Shown here in pieces: positions 35,369 through 42,952 of a stretch of DNA of 64,000 nt. The DNA lies in assembly GCF_900101875.1 (NCBI RefSeq), contig NZ_FNAI01000004.1, forward strand, positions 62,001-126,000, given 5' to 3'. Each line of letters starts with the position of its first letter. Position 1 is the stretch's first letter. This stretch comes from Mucilaginibacter pineti. Lineage in GTDB: Bacteria > Bacteroidota > Bacteroidia > Sphingobacteriales > Sphingobacteriaceae. The notes below the pieces were generated by a model. The model was not told the DNA's origin. It searched no databases and saw nothing but the letters and a program-made list of their open reading frames with translations. Made by a program: the position numbers and the translations under genes.

Positions 35369-35508
35369 TTATTTATAGGTGGAGAAGAACACCTTTGTGT
35401 ACTCGATTCTCAGAGCCTCTATTTTACTTATGATACAGCCCCTGCTTTATATTGAGAAAATTAACATGCTAATCCCACTCCCCCTTCGGGGCGTTAGGGA
35501 GCTATGCC

Positions 35509-36072
35509 CTATGCCTTCACCCGTTCTACATAAGAACCTGTAGCGGTATCAACCTTCACCTTATCACCAATGTTAATGAACAATGGTACACGGATCTCGG
35601 CGCCTGTTTCAACGGTTGCATTTTTTAGGGCACCGGTTGATGTATCGCCTTTAACGGCAGGTTCGGTATAGGTAATTTCAAGTTCGGCACTGCCCGGGAT
35701 AGTACCCATAATAGGTTCTTCGCTTTCAAAGGCTACAATTACGTTCATACCTTCTTTCAAGAACTTTACAGCACTGCCAAATAATGCTTTTGGTACATTA
35801 TGTTGATCGTAAGTGGTGTTATCCATTACCACAAGGGCATCGCCATCTTCGTATAAATATTGATAATCGCTGGTTTCAACACGGGCTATGTCAACTTCTT
35901 CGTCGGTACGGAAACGGTATTCAACCAGTTTGCCCGATTTTACGTTACGCATACGGGCCTGGTAAAATGCACGCAAATTACCGGGGGTACGGTGCAAAAA
36001 CTCCTCTACCTGCACTAACTCGCCATTAAAGCGAAGCACATTTCCATTTTTTACATCTGATGCTTTGGCCAT
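35509..36072 (-). CDS. efp: Translation elongation factor P
   Basis: A 187-residue three-domain factor that relieves ribosome stalling at polyproline. KOW-like domain I covers about 1-65, and the OB domains follow with YTEPAVKGDTSTGALKNATVETG and VPLFINIGDKVKVDT. The tip loop reads HRTPGNLRAF: where E. coli has PGKGQAF with the modified Lys34, this protein has Asn32 after a loop two residues longer. A post-translational lysine or arginine modification at that site is therefore not possible as in known systems. Its promoter is visible at 36090. Confidence 0.96.
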   Translation of the reverse strand: MAKASDVKNGNVLRFNGELVQVEEFLHRTPGNLRAFYQARMRNVKSGKLVEYRFRTDEEVDIARVETSDYQYLYEDGDALVVMDNTTYDQHNVPKALFGSAVKFLKEGMNVIVAFESEEPIMGTIPGSAELEITYTEPAVKGDTSTGALKNATVETGAEIRVPLFINIGDKVKVDTATGSYVERVKA

Positions 36073-36089
36073 ACAATAATATTGAGGCG

Positions 36090-36097
36090 CAAACTTA
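36090..36097 (-). promoter_or_regulatory. -7 promoter element (TAAGTTTG) of efp
   Basis: An exact TAnnTTTG match on the minus strand, 17 nt before the efp ATG. It predicts a leader of about 14 nt. Confidence 0.6.
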
Positions 36098-36270
36098 GCT
36101 ACTTATGGGGAAAGAAACAAGTGATTGTATAACCTCTATCGGGTTGATTAGATTTACTTTAGTTCATGAGAGTAAGCCAACCCGGGCCAGGTTATCTCGG
36201 ACTAAAACACTTTGTAACAATAAATTAAATGGCGATAACAATCCATCAGCTTATCTTACGTTTCACATTT

Positions 36271-36579
36271 ATGCGAACATTAAAACTGATAGGCAGATTT
36301 CATTTGGGATTTTTTTTGCCTGATTTTTTAGTGACGTTAAGTTGCCTTGGATTGCTTGGTTTTTATGGCACCAAAGCACATGAAATATTGAGCATATTAG
36401 TTTGGTATAAAGTAATATCAATGACATTTATACTGTATGCAGCACTACAGTATAAAAAGAAGGAACTTTATTACTATCAAAACCTTGGAGTTTCTAAATT
36501 AACGCTTGCTGTATTTACCACTATTGCAAACTTTATGCTATTTATGGTTTTGTTTATCACCGTTTATCATTCACTATGA
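36271..36579 (+). CDS. Small membrane protein encoded with an ABC ATPase
   Basis: A 102-residue protein with three hydrophobic helices (about residues 10-30, 40-58 and 74-97) and a basic YKKKELYYYQNLGVSKLTL loop. The frame is open to an ATG at 36229, but the start MRTLKLIGRFHLGFF at 36271 gives a more usual membrane-protein N terminus. Its stop overlaps the start of the next gene (ATGA), so it is very likely the membrane partner of that ATPase. No family recognised. Confidence 0.6.
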   Translation: MRTLKLIGRFHLGFFLPDFLVTLSCLGLLGFYGTKAHEILSILVWYKVISMTFILYAALQYKKKELYYYQNLGVSKLTLAVFTTIANFMLFMVLFITVYHSL

Positions 36580-37241
36580 CCCACGTACTGCGTATTGATA
36601 GCGTCGAATTAGAATTTGATTTGCGGAGGATACTTTCTGACGTGTTTATTAAATGTACCACCAATGAAATCATTGGCCTGTTAGGCCGGAACGGGGAGGG
36701 TAAAACAAGTTTAATGAATGTGATTTTGGGTAATATTAAAGCCACCAATAGTTTTATAAGCTTTGATGATGTAAAGATTACCGATGCCTTTAAAAAACCT
36801 CACCTGTTAATGTATTTGCCCCAGTTTAATTTTATACCGGCATCCTTAAAACTGCGTACCGTATTTGATGATTTTGGCCTGGAGTACGCACATTTTGAAA
36901 GTAAATTTCCGGAATTTGGCATGAGGTTTAAATCACGCGTGGGTGAACTTTCGGGCGGACAAAGGCGTGTACTTGAAATTTATGTTATTGCCAAATCTGC
37001 CGCTTTGTTTGTAATGATGGATGAGCCATTTACCCATTTAAATCCATTACAAATTGAAAAAATGAAACTGTTTTTACAGGAAGAAAAGATTAATAAGGGC
37101 ATCATAGTTACCGACCATATGTATAACCATATTTTAGATATCAGCGACAATGTTTATATACTGGCTAATGGTAAAACCCACCTAATGCAATCAAAAATGG
37201 ATTTAGACAGACTCGGTTACGCCAGGATAGGTCAAGCCTAA
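36576..37241 (+). CDS. ABC transporter ATP-binding protein
   Basis: A 221-residue ATPase with Walker A GRNGEGKTSLMNV (Glu in the position often held by Ser or Ala), signature LSGGQRRVLEIY, Walker B ALFVMMDEPF and the H-loop in IVTDHMYNHI. The sequence resembles LptB/LivF-like stand-alone ATPases. Its only coupled partner is the 102-residue membrane protein upstream, far smaller than a normal permease. It converges on another ABC ATPase gene with 14 bp between. Transport substrate unknown. Confidence 0.88.
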   Translation: MTHVLRIDSVELEFDLRRILSDVFIKCTTNEIIGLLGRNGEGKTSLMNVILGNIKATNSFISFDDVKITDAFKKPHLLMYLPQFNFIPASLKLRTVFDDFGLEYAHFESKFPEFGMRFKSRVGELSGGQRRVLEIYVIAKSAALFVMMDEPFTHLNPLQIEKMKLFLQEEKINKGIIVTDHMYNHILDISDNVYILANGKTHLMQSKMDLDRLGYARIGQA

Positions 37242-37255
37242 GCAACCAATCTTAA

Positions 37256-37873
37256 CTATTTGTAATCCACAATATTTAACCGGTGGTTGCAAAAGCTGTA
37301 TTCCTGCTCCTGGTTGGAGCATACTATGGTAAGCCGACCGGCAGCAAATTGTTGTACGAGGTTTAAATACCAATCTACCCCCTGTATATCAAGGTTTGAG
37401 GTTGGTTCATCGAGCATGAGCATAGGGGTATCGGCACAAAAAGCCAGGATCAGTTTAAGCCGCTGTTTCATGCCCGACGAAAAATATTTGATGAGCTTGT
37501 TTTCGCTTTTGGGTAGATTAAGCAGGTTTATAACTTCCTTTTTATCAACGCCCGGCTTGTAGTTTTTAAATTTAAAGTGAAAATCAATCATCTCACTGAG
37601 CGTAAATTCTTCAATTACTTCAAGGTAGGGTGCGGCAAGGCTTAAGTGGGTAAATACCTTGTCAATTTCTACAGGTTTATCATCAAAAGTAAAATCAATG
37701 GTTCCCTCAGATGGTGCCAAACTCCCGTTTAATACCTGTAGCAGTGTTGATTTACCCGAACCATTCGGCCCAAGTATAGCATAGGATTGGCCGGTAGTGA
37801 ACGTATGGTTCACCCCCCTGAAAATCCAGTCGCGGTTAAAGCGGCGGCCGATGTTTTTGAGGGTGATGTTCAT
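37256..37873 (-). CDS. ABC transporter ATP-binding protein
   Basis: A 205-residue ATPase with Walker A GPNGSGKSTLL, signature YFSSGMKQRLKLIL (divergent from LSGGQ), Walker B PMLMLDEPTSNLD, and a normal His replaced in the final loop region (IVCSNQEQE). It resembles CcmA-like ATPases. No permease gene is adjacent. It is the last gene of the lipid A block on the minus strand, separated from lpxA by a word-repeat hairpin. A link to lipid transport is only positional. Confidence 0.87.
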   Translation of the reverse strand: MNITLKNIGRRFNRDWIFRGVNHTFTTGQSYAILGPNGSGKSTLLQVLNGSLAPSEGTIDFTFDDKPVEIDKVFTHLSLAAPYLEVIEEFTLSEMIDFHFKFKNYKPGVDKKEVINLLNLPKSENKLIKYFSSGMKQRLKLILAFCADTPMLMLDEPTSNLDIQGVDWYLNLVQQFAAGRLTIVCSNQEQEYSFCNHRLNIVDYK

Positions 37874-37875
37874 GA

Positions 37876-37979
37876 GCAGTTCATAGTTGATGGTTCATAG
37901 ATCATGGGTTGGCATTGGTTCATCGCTGTTTAAACAGGCTTGTTTTGCCTATGAACCATGAACTACCACCCATGAACCC
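37876..37979. repeat. Word-repeat hairpin (GTTCATAG/GTTCATGG type), lpxA-ABC gap
   Basis: The left arm (37876-37924) repeats GTTCATAG, GGTTCATAGATCATGGG and GGTTCATCG. The right arm (37949-37979) carries CTATGAACCATGAAC and CACCCATGAACCC, their inverted forms. The loop is about 24 nt. It fills the whole gap between two co-directional genes. Confidence 0.7.
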
Positions 37980-37980
37980 A

Positions 37981-38766
37981 TTAAGTATTCCCAAATCCCT
38001 TCATGATACCCCTTTGGGAGTTTTGCAGAAAGTTGATGATCTCGTCGCGTTCAACGCTGGGAGTAAACTCGGCCTCGATGATATCAAGGGCCTTGCTTAC
38101 GTTATATTTTTTCAGGAACAGGATACGGTAGATCTCCTGAATTTCGTTAATGGTAGCTGCGGAAAACCCTCTGCGGCGTAAGCCTACGGAGTTGATACCC
38201 ACGTAAGATAATGGTTCGCGACCAGCCTTTGTAAACGGCGGCACATCCTTACGAACCAACGATCCGCCAGAGATCATGCTATGCGCACCTATCTCCACAA
38301 ATTGATGTACGGCAGATGACCCGCCTATAAAGGCATAGTCATAAACGTTAATGTGCCCTGCAAGCTGTACCGCATTGGCAATAATCACGTTATCGCCAAT
38401 AACACAATCGTGTGCTACGTGTACGTAGGCCATTAGCAGGCAATTGCTGCCTATGGTGGTGGTGTTTTTATCAAGTGCGGTACCGCGATTAAGAGTTACG
38501 CATTCGCGGATGGTGGTATTATCACCTATAGATACGGTGCTTTGCTCGCCTTTGTACTTTAAATCCTGTGGTGGTGCCGATACAACAGCTCCCGGGAAAA
38601 TACGACAGTTTTTGCCTATGCGGGCACCGTCCATTATTACCGAGTTGGAGCCGATCCAGGTGCCCTCGCCAATTTCAACATCCTTGTGGATGGTTACAAA
38701 CGGTTCAATAACCACATTGTCGGCAATTTTTGCCTGTGGATGTATATATGCTAAAGGCTGGATCAT
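37981..38766 (-). CDS. lpxA: UDP-N-acetylglucosamine acyltransferase
   Basis: A 261-residue left-handed beta-helix enzyme that begins lipid A synthesis. Hexapeptide repeats run over residues 5-185, with the catalytic His in LLMAYVHVAHDCVIGDN and the NAVQLAGHINVYDYAFIGG block. A helical C-terminal domain (EIYRILFLKKYNVSKALDII) follows. Its start overlaps the lpxC-fabZ stop by 4 bp, as expected of an operon. Confidence 0.97.
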   Translation of the reverse strand: MIQPLAYIHPQAKIADNVVIEPFVTIHKDVEIGEGTWIGSNSVIMDGARIGKNCRIFPGAVVSAPPQDLKYKGEQSTVSIGDNTTIRECVTLNRGTALDKNTTTIGSNCLLMAYVHVAHDCVIGDNVIIANAVQLAGHINVYDYAFIGGSSAVHQFVEIGAHSMISGGSLVRKDVPPFTKAGREPLSYVGINSVGLRRRGFSAATINEIQEIYRILFLKKYNVSKALDIIEAEFTPSVERDEIINFLQNSQRGIMKGFGNT

Positions 38767-40169
38767 GCTTCTGTTCCTTTTACTTTTACAATTTGTGCCA
38801 TTAATTCAGCCTCAACAACTACCCTGTCGCCAACCATACCTACACCCTTCATGGTGGCAATGCCCCGCCTTATTGGGGCCAGCAGGTCGCAAACATAAAT
38901 AATGGTATCGCCAGGAACAACTTTACTTTTAAAGCGGGCGTTTTCTATCTTTAAAAACAAGGTAAGGTAATTTTCCGGATCGGGTACGGTATTTAATACC
39001 AGGATACCGCCGGTTTGTACCATACCTTCAATTTGAAGTACACCGGGAAATATTGGTGCACCCGGGAAATGGCCCTTAAAAAACTCCTCGTTAATGGTTA
39101 CATTTTTCATGCCCACTACATGGCTTTTGGTAAGTTCCAAAATCTTATCTATCATTAAAAAAGGTTGCCTGTGTGGCAGCATACCCATAATTTCAACGGT
39201 ATCAAATACCGGTTTGGCATTAGGGTCGTAAACTTTAACCTGTTTACGGCTTTTTTCTTTTTTAATTAATGCTTTTATTTTTTTTGCGAAGGCAACATTG
39301 GCCGCATGGCCCGGGCGCGCTGCCATAATATGGCCTTTAAGCGGTACGCCTACCAGGGCCAGATCGCCAATCATATCCAGTAGTTTGTGCCTTGCAGGCT
39401 CGTTCTGATGGCGCAGTTCAATATTGTTAAGGATGCCTTGCGGGGCAACATTGATATCTTTACGGTTAAATAGTTTGGCAAGGTGGGCAAGCTCTTCTTC
39501 GTCAACCTCTTTATCAACCACAACAATGGCATTGTTAAGGTCGCCGCCTTTTATAAGGTCATGCTTAACCAGCATTTCCAGTTCATGCAAAAAGCAAAAA
39601 GTACGGCACGATGCAATTTCCTTTTTAAACTCGCTTATGGTGGAGATACTGGCATGCTGACTGCCCAGCACCTGCGAGTTATAATCAACCATGCAGGTAA
39701 AGCGGTAATCGTCAAGCGGCATTGCAACCATTTCTACCTTACGGTCGGGCTCGGAGTAATGTATATTGTACGGAATGTGGTAATATTCGCGGTCGGCATC
39801 CTGCTCCAGCAGGCCGGTTTCCATAATAACGTCAACAAACTGGATAGAGCTGCCATCCATAATTGGCGTTTCGGGGCCGTCCATATCTATCAGTACGTTA
39901 TCTATTTCCATACCAACCAAAGCGGCCAGCACGTGTTCAACCGTATTAACAGTTGCACCGTTTTGCGAAATAGTTGTTCCACGCGATGTATCGGTTACGT
40001 TATCAACATCGGCGTCAATTATAGGCGAACCCGGCATATCAACACGGCGAAACTTATAGCCGTGGTTTTCTGCAGCAGGGTTAAAAGTCATGGTTACACG
40101 CTGACCTGTGTGTAAACCCGTGCCCGAAACTGATACCGGCGCTTTAATAGTTCTTTGTTTTACATTCAT
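38763..40169 (-). CDS. lpxC-fabZ: Bifunctional UDP-3-O-acyl-GlcNAc deacetylase / beta-hydroxyacyl-ACP dehydratase
   Basis: A 468-residue fusion. The LpxC half (about 1-310) starts VKQRTIKAPVSVSGTGLHTG and has zinc-ligand blocks HVLAALVGMEIDN and LALVGVPLKGHIMAARPGH. The FabZ half (about 325-468) has MGMLPHRQPFLMIDKI and catalytic GHFPGAPIFPGVLQIEGM. The fusion is characteristic of Bacteroidota. An ATG at 40181 is in frame, but it falls inside a word-repeat arm. I prefer 40169, which gives the normal MNVKQ start. Confidence 0.97.
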   Translation of the reverse strand: MNVKQRTIKAPVSVSGTGLHTGQRVTMTFNPAAENHGYKFRRVDMPGSPIIDADVDNVTDTSRGTTISQNGATVNTVEHVLAALVGMEIDNVLIDMDGPETPIMDGSSIQFVDVIMETGLLEQDADREYYHIPYNIHYSEPDRKVEMVAMPLDDYRFTCMVDYNSQVLGSQHASISTISEFKKEIASCRTFCFLHELEMLVKHDLIKGGDLNNAIVVVDKEVDEEELAHLAKLFNRKDINVAPQGILNNIELRHQNEPARHKLLDMIGDLALVGVPLKGHIMAARPGHAANVAFAKKIKALIKKEKSRKQVKVYDPNAKPVFDTVEIMGMLPHRQPFLMIDKILELTKSHVVGMKNVTINEEFFKGHFPGAPIFPGVLQIEGMVQTGGILVLNTVPDPENYLTLFLKIENARFKSKVVPGDTIIYVCDLLAPIRRGIATMKGVGMVGDRVVVEAELMAQIVKVKGTEA

Positions 40170-40171
40170 AT

Positions 40172-40257
40172 TATTGGTCATTGGGCATTAGTCATTGATC
40201 ATTGGTGAATAGTTCATAGTTGCCACCTGTAAAACCAAATGACTAATGACTGGTGAC
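40172..40257. repeat. Word-repeat hairpin (GTCATTAGT type), lpxC-lpxD gap
   Basis: The left arm repeats TTGGTCATTGGGCATTAGTC and ATTGATCATTGGTGA. The right arm (about 40233-40257) reads CAAATGACTAATGACTGGTG, its inverted form. The hairpin spans the whole gap: one arm provides a spurious upstream ATG for lpxC, and the other reaches the lpxD stop codon. Confidence 0.7.
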
Positions 40258-41300
40258 TATTGACTTCCCTTTTTTAATTCTTGTATAATTTTTTCTAATT
40301 CGTTTATTCTTTTTTCCAGCTCGGGCAAACGGCTTATCACCACGTTTGAACGCATATTGGCGTTATAGGGTACCGCGGGTGTGCCGGCCCATTTTTTACC
40401 TTCCTCGGTAACGGAACGGCTTACGCCGGATTGTGCCTGGAATTGTGATCGGTTTGCAATAGTAATATGCCCTACCAAACCAACCTGGCCGCCCATAATT
40501 ACGTTTTCGCCAACCTTTGTACTGCCGGATATGCCGGTTTGTGCTGCTATAACGGTATTAGCGCCAATTTCTACATTATGGGCTATCTGTATAAGATTAT
40601 CAAGCTTTACGCCTTTGCGAATAATGGTTGATCCCATAGTGGCCCTATCGATAGTGGTATTTGAACCAACCTCCACATCATCTTCTAAAATAACGTTACC
40701 TATCTGCGCTACTTTGGTGTAGGAGCCATCGGGGTTTGGCGCAAAGCCAAAGCCGTCGCTGCCTATCACCGCGCCCGAATGTATTATTACGTTATTGCCT
40801 ATCACACAATCAAAATAAATGGTAACTCCCGAAAACAAGGTAACATTATCTCCTATAGTTACATTGTCGGAAATGTTAACATTAGGATAAATTTTACAGT
40901 TGTTGCCAATTTTAGCATCCTGGCCTATGTATGCAAATGCGCCGATATATAAATCGGTACCTATTTGCGCAGATGGGTGTATAAAGCAGGGCTGCTCGAT
41001 GCCTTTTTTATTGAGTTTAAAGGTATTGTATTGCTCCAGTAACACCGAAAAAGCACTGTAAGCGTTCTCTACGCGGATGAGTGTGGCCTTAACTGGTGCG
41101 GTAAGCTGCAGATCGTTATTAACAATAACCACCGAAGCATTGGTAGTATATAAATACTGCTCATACTTGGGGTTAGCCAAAAACGACAAACTGCCTTCGG
41201 TTCCTTCCTCTATTTTAGCCAGCTGATGAACTGTTACAGCGCCATCGCCTTCAACAGTTCCGTTAAGCAGTAAACTTATATCCTGGGCAGTAAATTGCAT
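40257..41300 (-). CDS. lpxD: UDP-3-O-(acyl)glucosamine N-acyltransferase
   Basis: A 347-residue enzyme adding the N-linked acyl chain in lipid A synthesis. The N-terminal uridine-binding domain (about 1-100, GSLSFLANPKYEQYLY) is followed by hexapeptide repeats with the catalytic His in NLIQIAHNVEIGANTVIAAQTG. A C-terminal helix (LEKRINELEKIIQELKKG) follows. The frame extends two codons to a TTG inside a -7 promoter element, so the ATG at 41300 is the start. First gene of lpxD, lpxC-fabZ, lpxA. Confidence 0.97.
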   Translation of the reverse strand: MQFTAQDISLLLNGTVEGDGAVTVHQLAKIEEGTEGSLSFLANPKYEQYLYTTNASVVIVNNDLQLTAPVKATLIRVENAYSAFSVLLEQYNTFKLNKKGIEQPCFIHPSAQIGTDLYIGAFAYIGQDAKIGNNCKIYPNVNISDNVTIGDNVTLFSGVTIYFDCVIGNNVIIHSGAVIGSDGFGFAPNPDGSYTKVAQIGNVILEDDVEVGSNTTIDRATMGSTIIRKGVKLDNLIQIAHNVEIGANTVIAAQTGISGSTKVGENVIMGGQVGLVGHITIANRSQFQAQSGVSRSVTEEGKKWAGTPAVPYNANMRSNVVISRLPELEKRINELEKIIQELKKGSQ

Positions 41301-41303
41301 CGA

Positions 41304-41311
41304 CAAATTTA
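41304..41311 (-). promoter_or_regulatory. -7 promoter element (TAAATTTG) of lpxD, abutting the ATG
   Basis: An exact TAnnTTTG match with only 3 nt between its last base and the ATG at 41300. With the usual spacing, transcription would begin at the A of the start codon, giving a leaderless mRNA. Confidence 0.55.
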
Positions 41312-41356
41312 AATGTTAATATTAAAGCAACAAATTATTAATTGGTAAGTGTTTTA

Positions 41357-41451
41357 AGGAGCGGAGATTGAGGTGCGAGGTGCGTTGATCGATCAAGTTT
41401 TTATTCATTTCTTAACCCCAACTGCGCACTTCGCACTCCGATCTTCGCTCC
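41357..41451. repeat. Word-repeat hairpin (GAGGTGCGAGGTGCG type)
   Basis: The left arm AGGAGCGGAGATTGAGGTGC with GAGGTGCG (41357-41384) faces CGCACTTCGCACTCCGATC with TTCGCTCC (41424-41451). The loop is about 40 nt. It sits between lpxD and the HD hydrolase gene, both on the minus strand. Confidence 0.7.
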
Positions 41452-41458
41452 ACAGCCT

Positions 41459-42685
41459 TCACAGCAACTCTTTACTATAGCAAAGTATGTATTTTTTTAC
41501 CGTTTTTGCTAATGCCTCTAAATTAGAGTTATCACTCGCGGTTGTAATGTCATTAACATGGCCATCCTTCATTAATATGCCTATGTTGCCATCACCGGCG
41601 GTATAGGCATTGTTACGTATAGATGTGGTAAAAACAAAGTACGATGCATCATGCTCGCTTACATTATACTTTGTCATGGCTTTTTTAATAAGTGTATCTA
41701 CAAAAGCCTTATCGGGGCGCTTGTTTGAAATATCTACATGGTAAAGGTTACGCTGCACCAGGTTTTTTGATAAGGTGGAGAGGATAAAATCGTTATGCCC
41801 GGCCCACACTTTTACCGCCGCCATAATATCTGTATCATCCAAACTGGCAAATGTTTCCAGGTGATGATCTTCGTTCATAAAGGTGTCCCTGCTTATGTGG
41901 CCTTTAATGAAATGTTTTAGGGCAGGTGTGGCAATTAAATCTTCGCCCTTAAGGGTAAGCTCGCGGCAGCGTTTAAAGATCTTAACCAGCAGTTCCTCAC
42001 CGGCAATTACGGTTTTATGCAGGTATACCTGCCAGTACATTAGCCTGCGGGCTATCAGGAATTTCTCTATCGAATAAATGCCCTTGGCTTCTACCACAAT
42101 ATGATCATCCTTTATGTTCAGCATTTTTATGATCCTGTCTGAACTTATTACCCCCTCAGATACGCCTGTAAAAAAACTGTCGCGGTTAAGGTAATCCAGC
42201 CTGTCCATATCCAGCTGACTGGATACCAGCTGATGCAGGAACCTGCGCGGAAAAGTATCATTAAAAATACTGATGGCCATGGTTAACTTACCATCAAATT
42301 GCTCGTTTAGCTTATTCATCAGCATAGATGAAATATCTTCATGGTCTATGCCTTCAATTATGGTACGCTCCAACGCATGCGAGAACGGGCCGTGGCCTAT
42401 GTCATGCAATAATATGGCTATGGTAACGGCTTCTTCCTCTTCGTCGCTAATGTTATGGCCTTTGTTGCGCAGGGTTTCAATAGCCATATCCATGAGGTAC
42501 ATTGCGCCCAGGGCATGATGAAAGCGGGTGTGCAGCGCGCCGGGATAAACGAGGTGCGTCATCCCTAATTGTTTGATATACCTTAGCCGTTGAAAGTAAG
42601 GATGCTCTATGAGGTCAAATATCAGCTCGGTTGGGATGCTGATAAAACCGTAAACCGGATCGTTAATTATTTTCTTTTTGTTCAA
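41459..42685 (-). CDS. HD-domain phosphohydrolase (dGTPase-like)
   Basis: A 408-residue metal-dependent hydrolase. The HD motif is AILLHDIGHGPFSHALE near residue 95, with an earlier metal His in YPGALHTRFHHALGAMYLM and a later Asp in SSQLDMDRLDYLNRDSFFTG. These match the SAMHD1/dGTPase-like group, which usually acts on nucleotides. It starts at TTG (MNKKKIINDPVYG), as no ATG is in frame nearby, and a -7 element 31 nt upstream supports this. It diverges from porX. Confidence 0.9.
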   Translation of the reverse strand: MNKKKIINDPVYGFISIPTELIFDLIEHPYFQRLRYIKQLGMTHLVYPGALHTRFHHALGAMYLMDMAIETLRNKGHNISDEEEEAVTIAILLHDIGHGPFSHALERTIIEGIDHEDISSMLMNKLNEQFDGKLTMAISIFNDTFPRRFLHQLVSSQLDMDRLDYLNRDSFFTGVSEGVISSDRIIKMLNIKDDHIVVEAKGIYSIEKFLIARRLMYWQVYLHKTVIAGEELLVKIFKRCRELTLKGEDLIATPALKHFIKGHISRDTFMNEDHHLETFASLDDTDIMAAVKVWAGHNDFILSTLSKNLVQRNLYHVDISNKRPDKAFVDTLIKKAMTKYNVSEHDASYFVFTTSIRNNAYTAGDGNIGILMKDGHVNDITTASDNSNLEALAKTVKKYILCYSKELL

Positions 42686-42715
42686 TGCGGATTATAATTG
42701 TGCAAAAATGTAAAA

Positions 42716-42723
42716 CAAAGGTA
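42716..42723 (-). promoter_or_regulatory. -7 promoter element (TACCTTTG) of the HD hydrolase gene
   Basis: An exact TAnnTTTG match on the minus strand, predicting a leader of about 27 nt to the TTG start at 42685. Confidence 0.55.
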
Positions 42724-42810
42724 AAATAAGCGCCCGATGTTTGTTAAATTTTGTTAATACCTTTACTATTTAACAACAAAAGGCGCTCTTTGGGGTTTAA
42801 GGAGGGAATG

Positions 42811-42924
42811 TCTGAACCAGAATTTATAGAATTAAGTATTACCTGAATCTGTTATCGCTGTACTGTACACCCGCTAATAATTCTATAAATTTGCTTAATT
42901 CCTCAAAATTCAGGCTCTGAACCA
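42811..42924. repeat. Inverted-repeat hairpin in the porX leader region (AATTTATAGAATTA)
   Basis: AATTTATAGAATTA (42821-42834) and TAATTCTATAAATT (42878-42891) are perfect inverted copies. TCTGAACCA occurs directly at 42811-42819 and 42916-42924. A TAnnTTTG match (TAAATTTG, 42886-42893) falls in the right arm and could be the porX promoter. Words of the AATTC type recur in the right arm, which links it to the word-repeat class. Confidence 0.5.
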
Positions 42925-42952
42925 TTCACACTATTTTTAATCAGATACCACT

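Noticed and set aside
40170..40181. Upstream ATG for lpxC-fabZ
   Set aside because: It is part of the word-repeat arm, and the four extra residues are not part of the LpxC family start.
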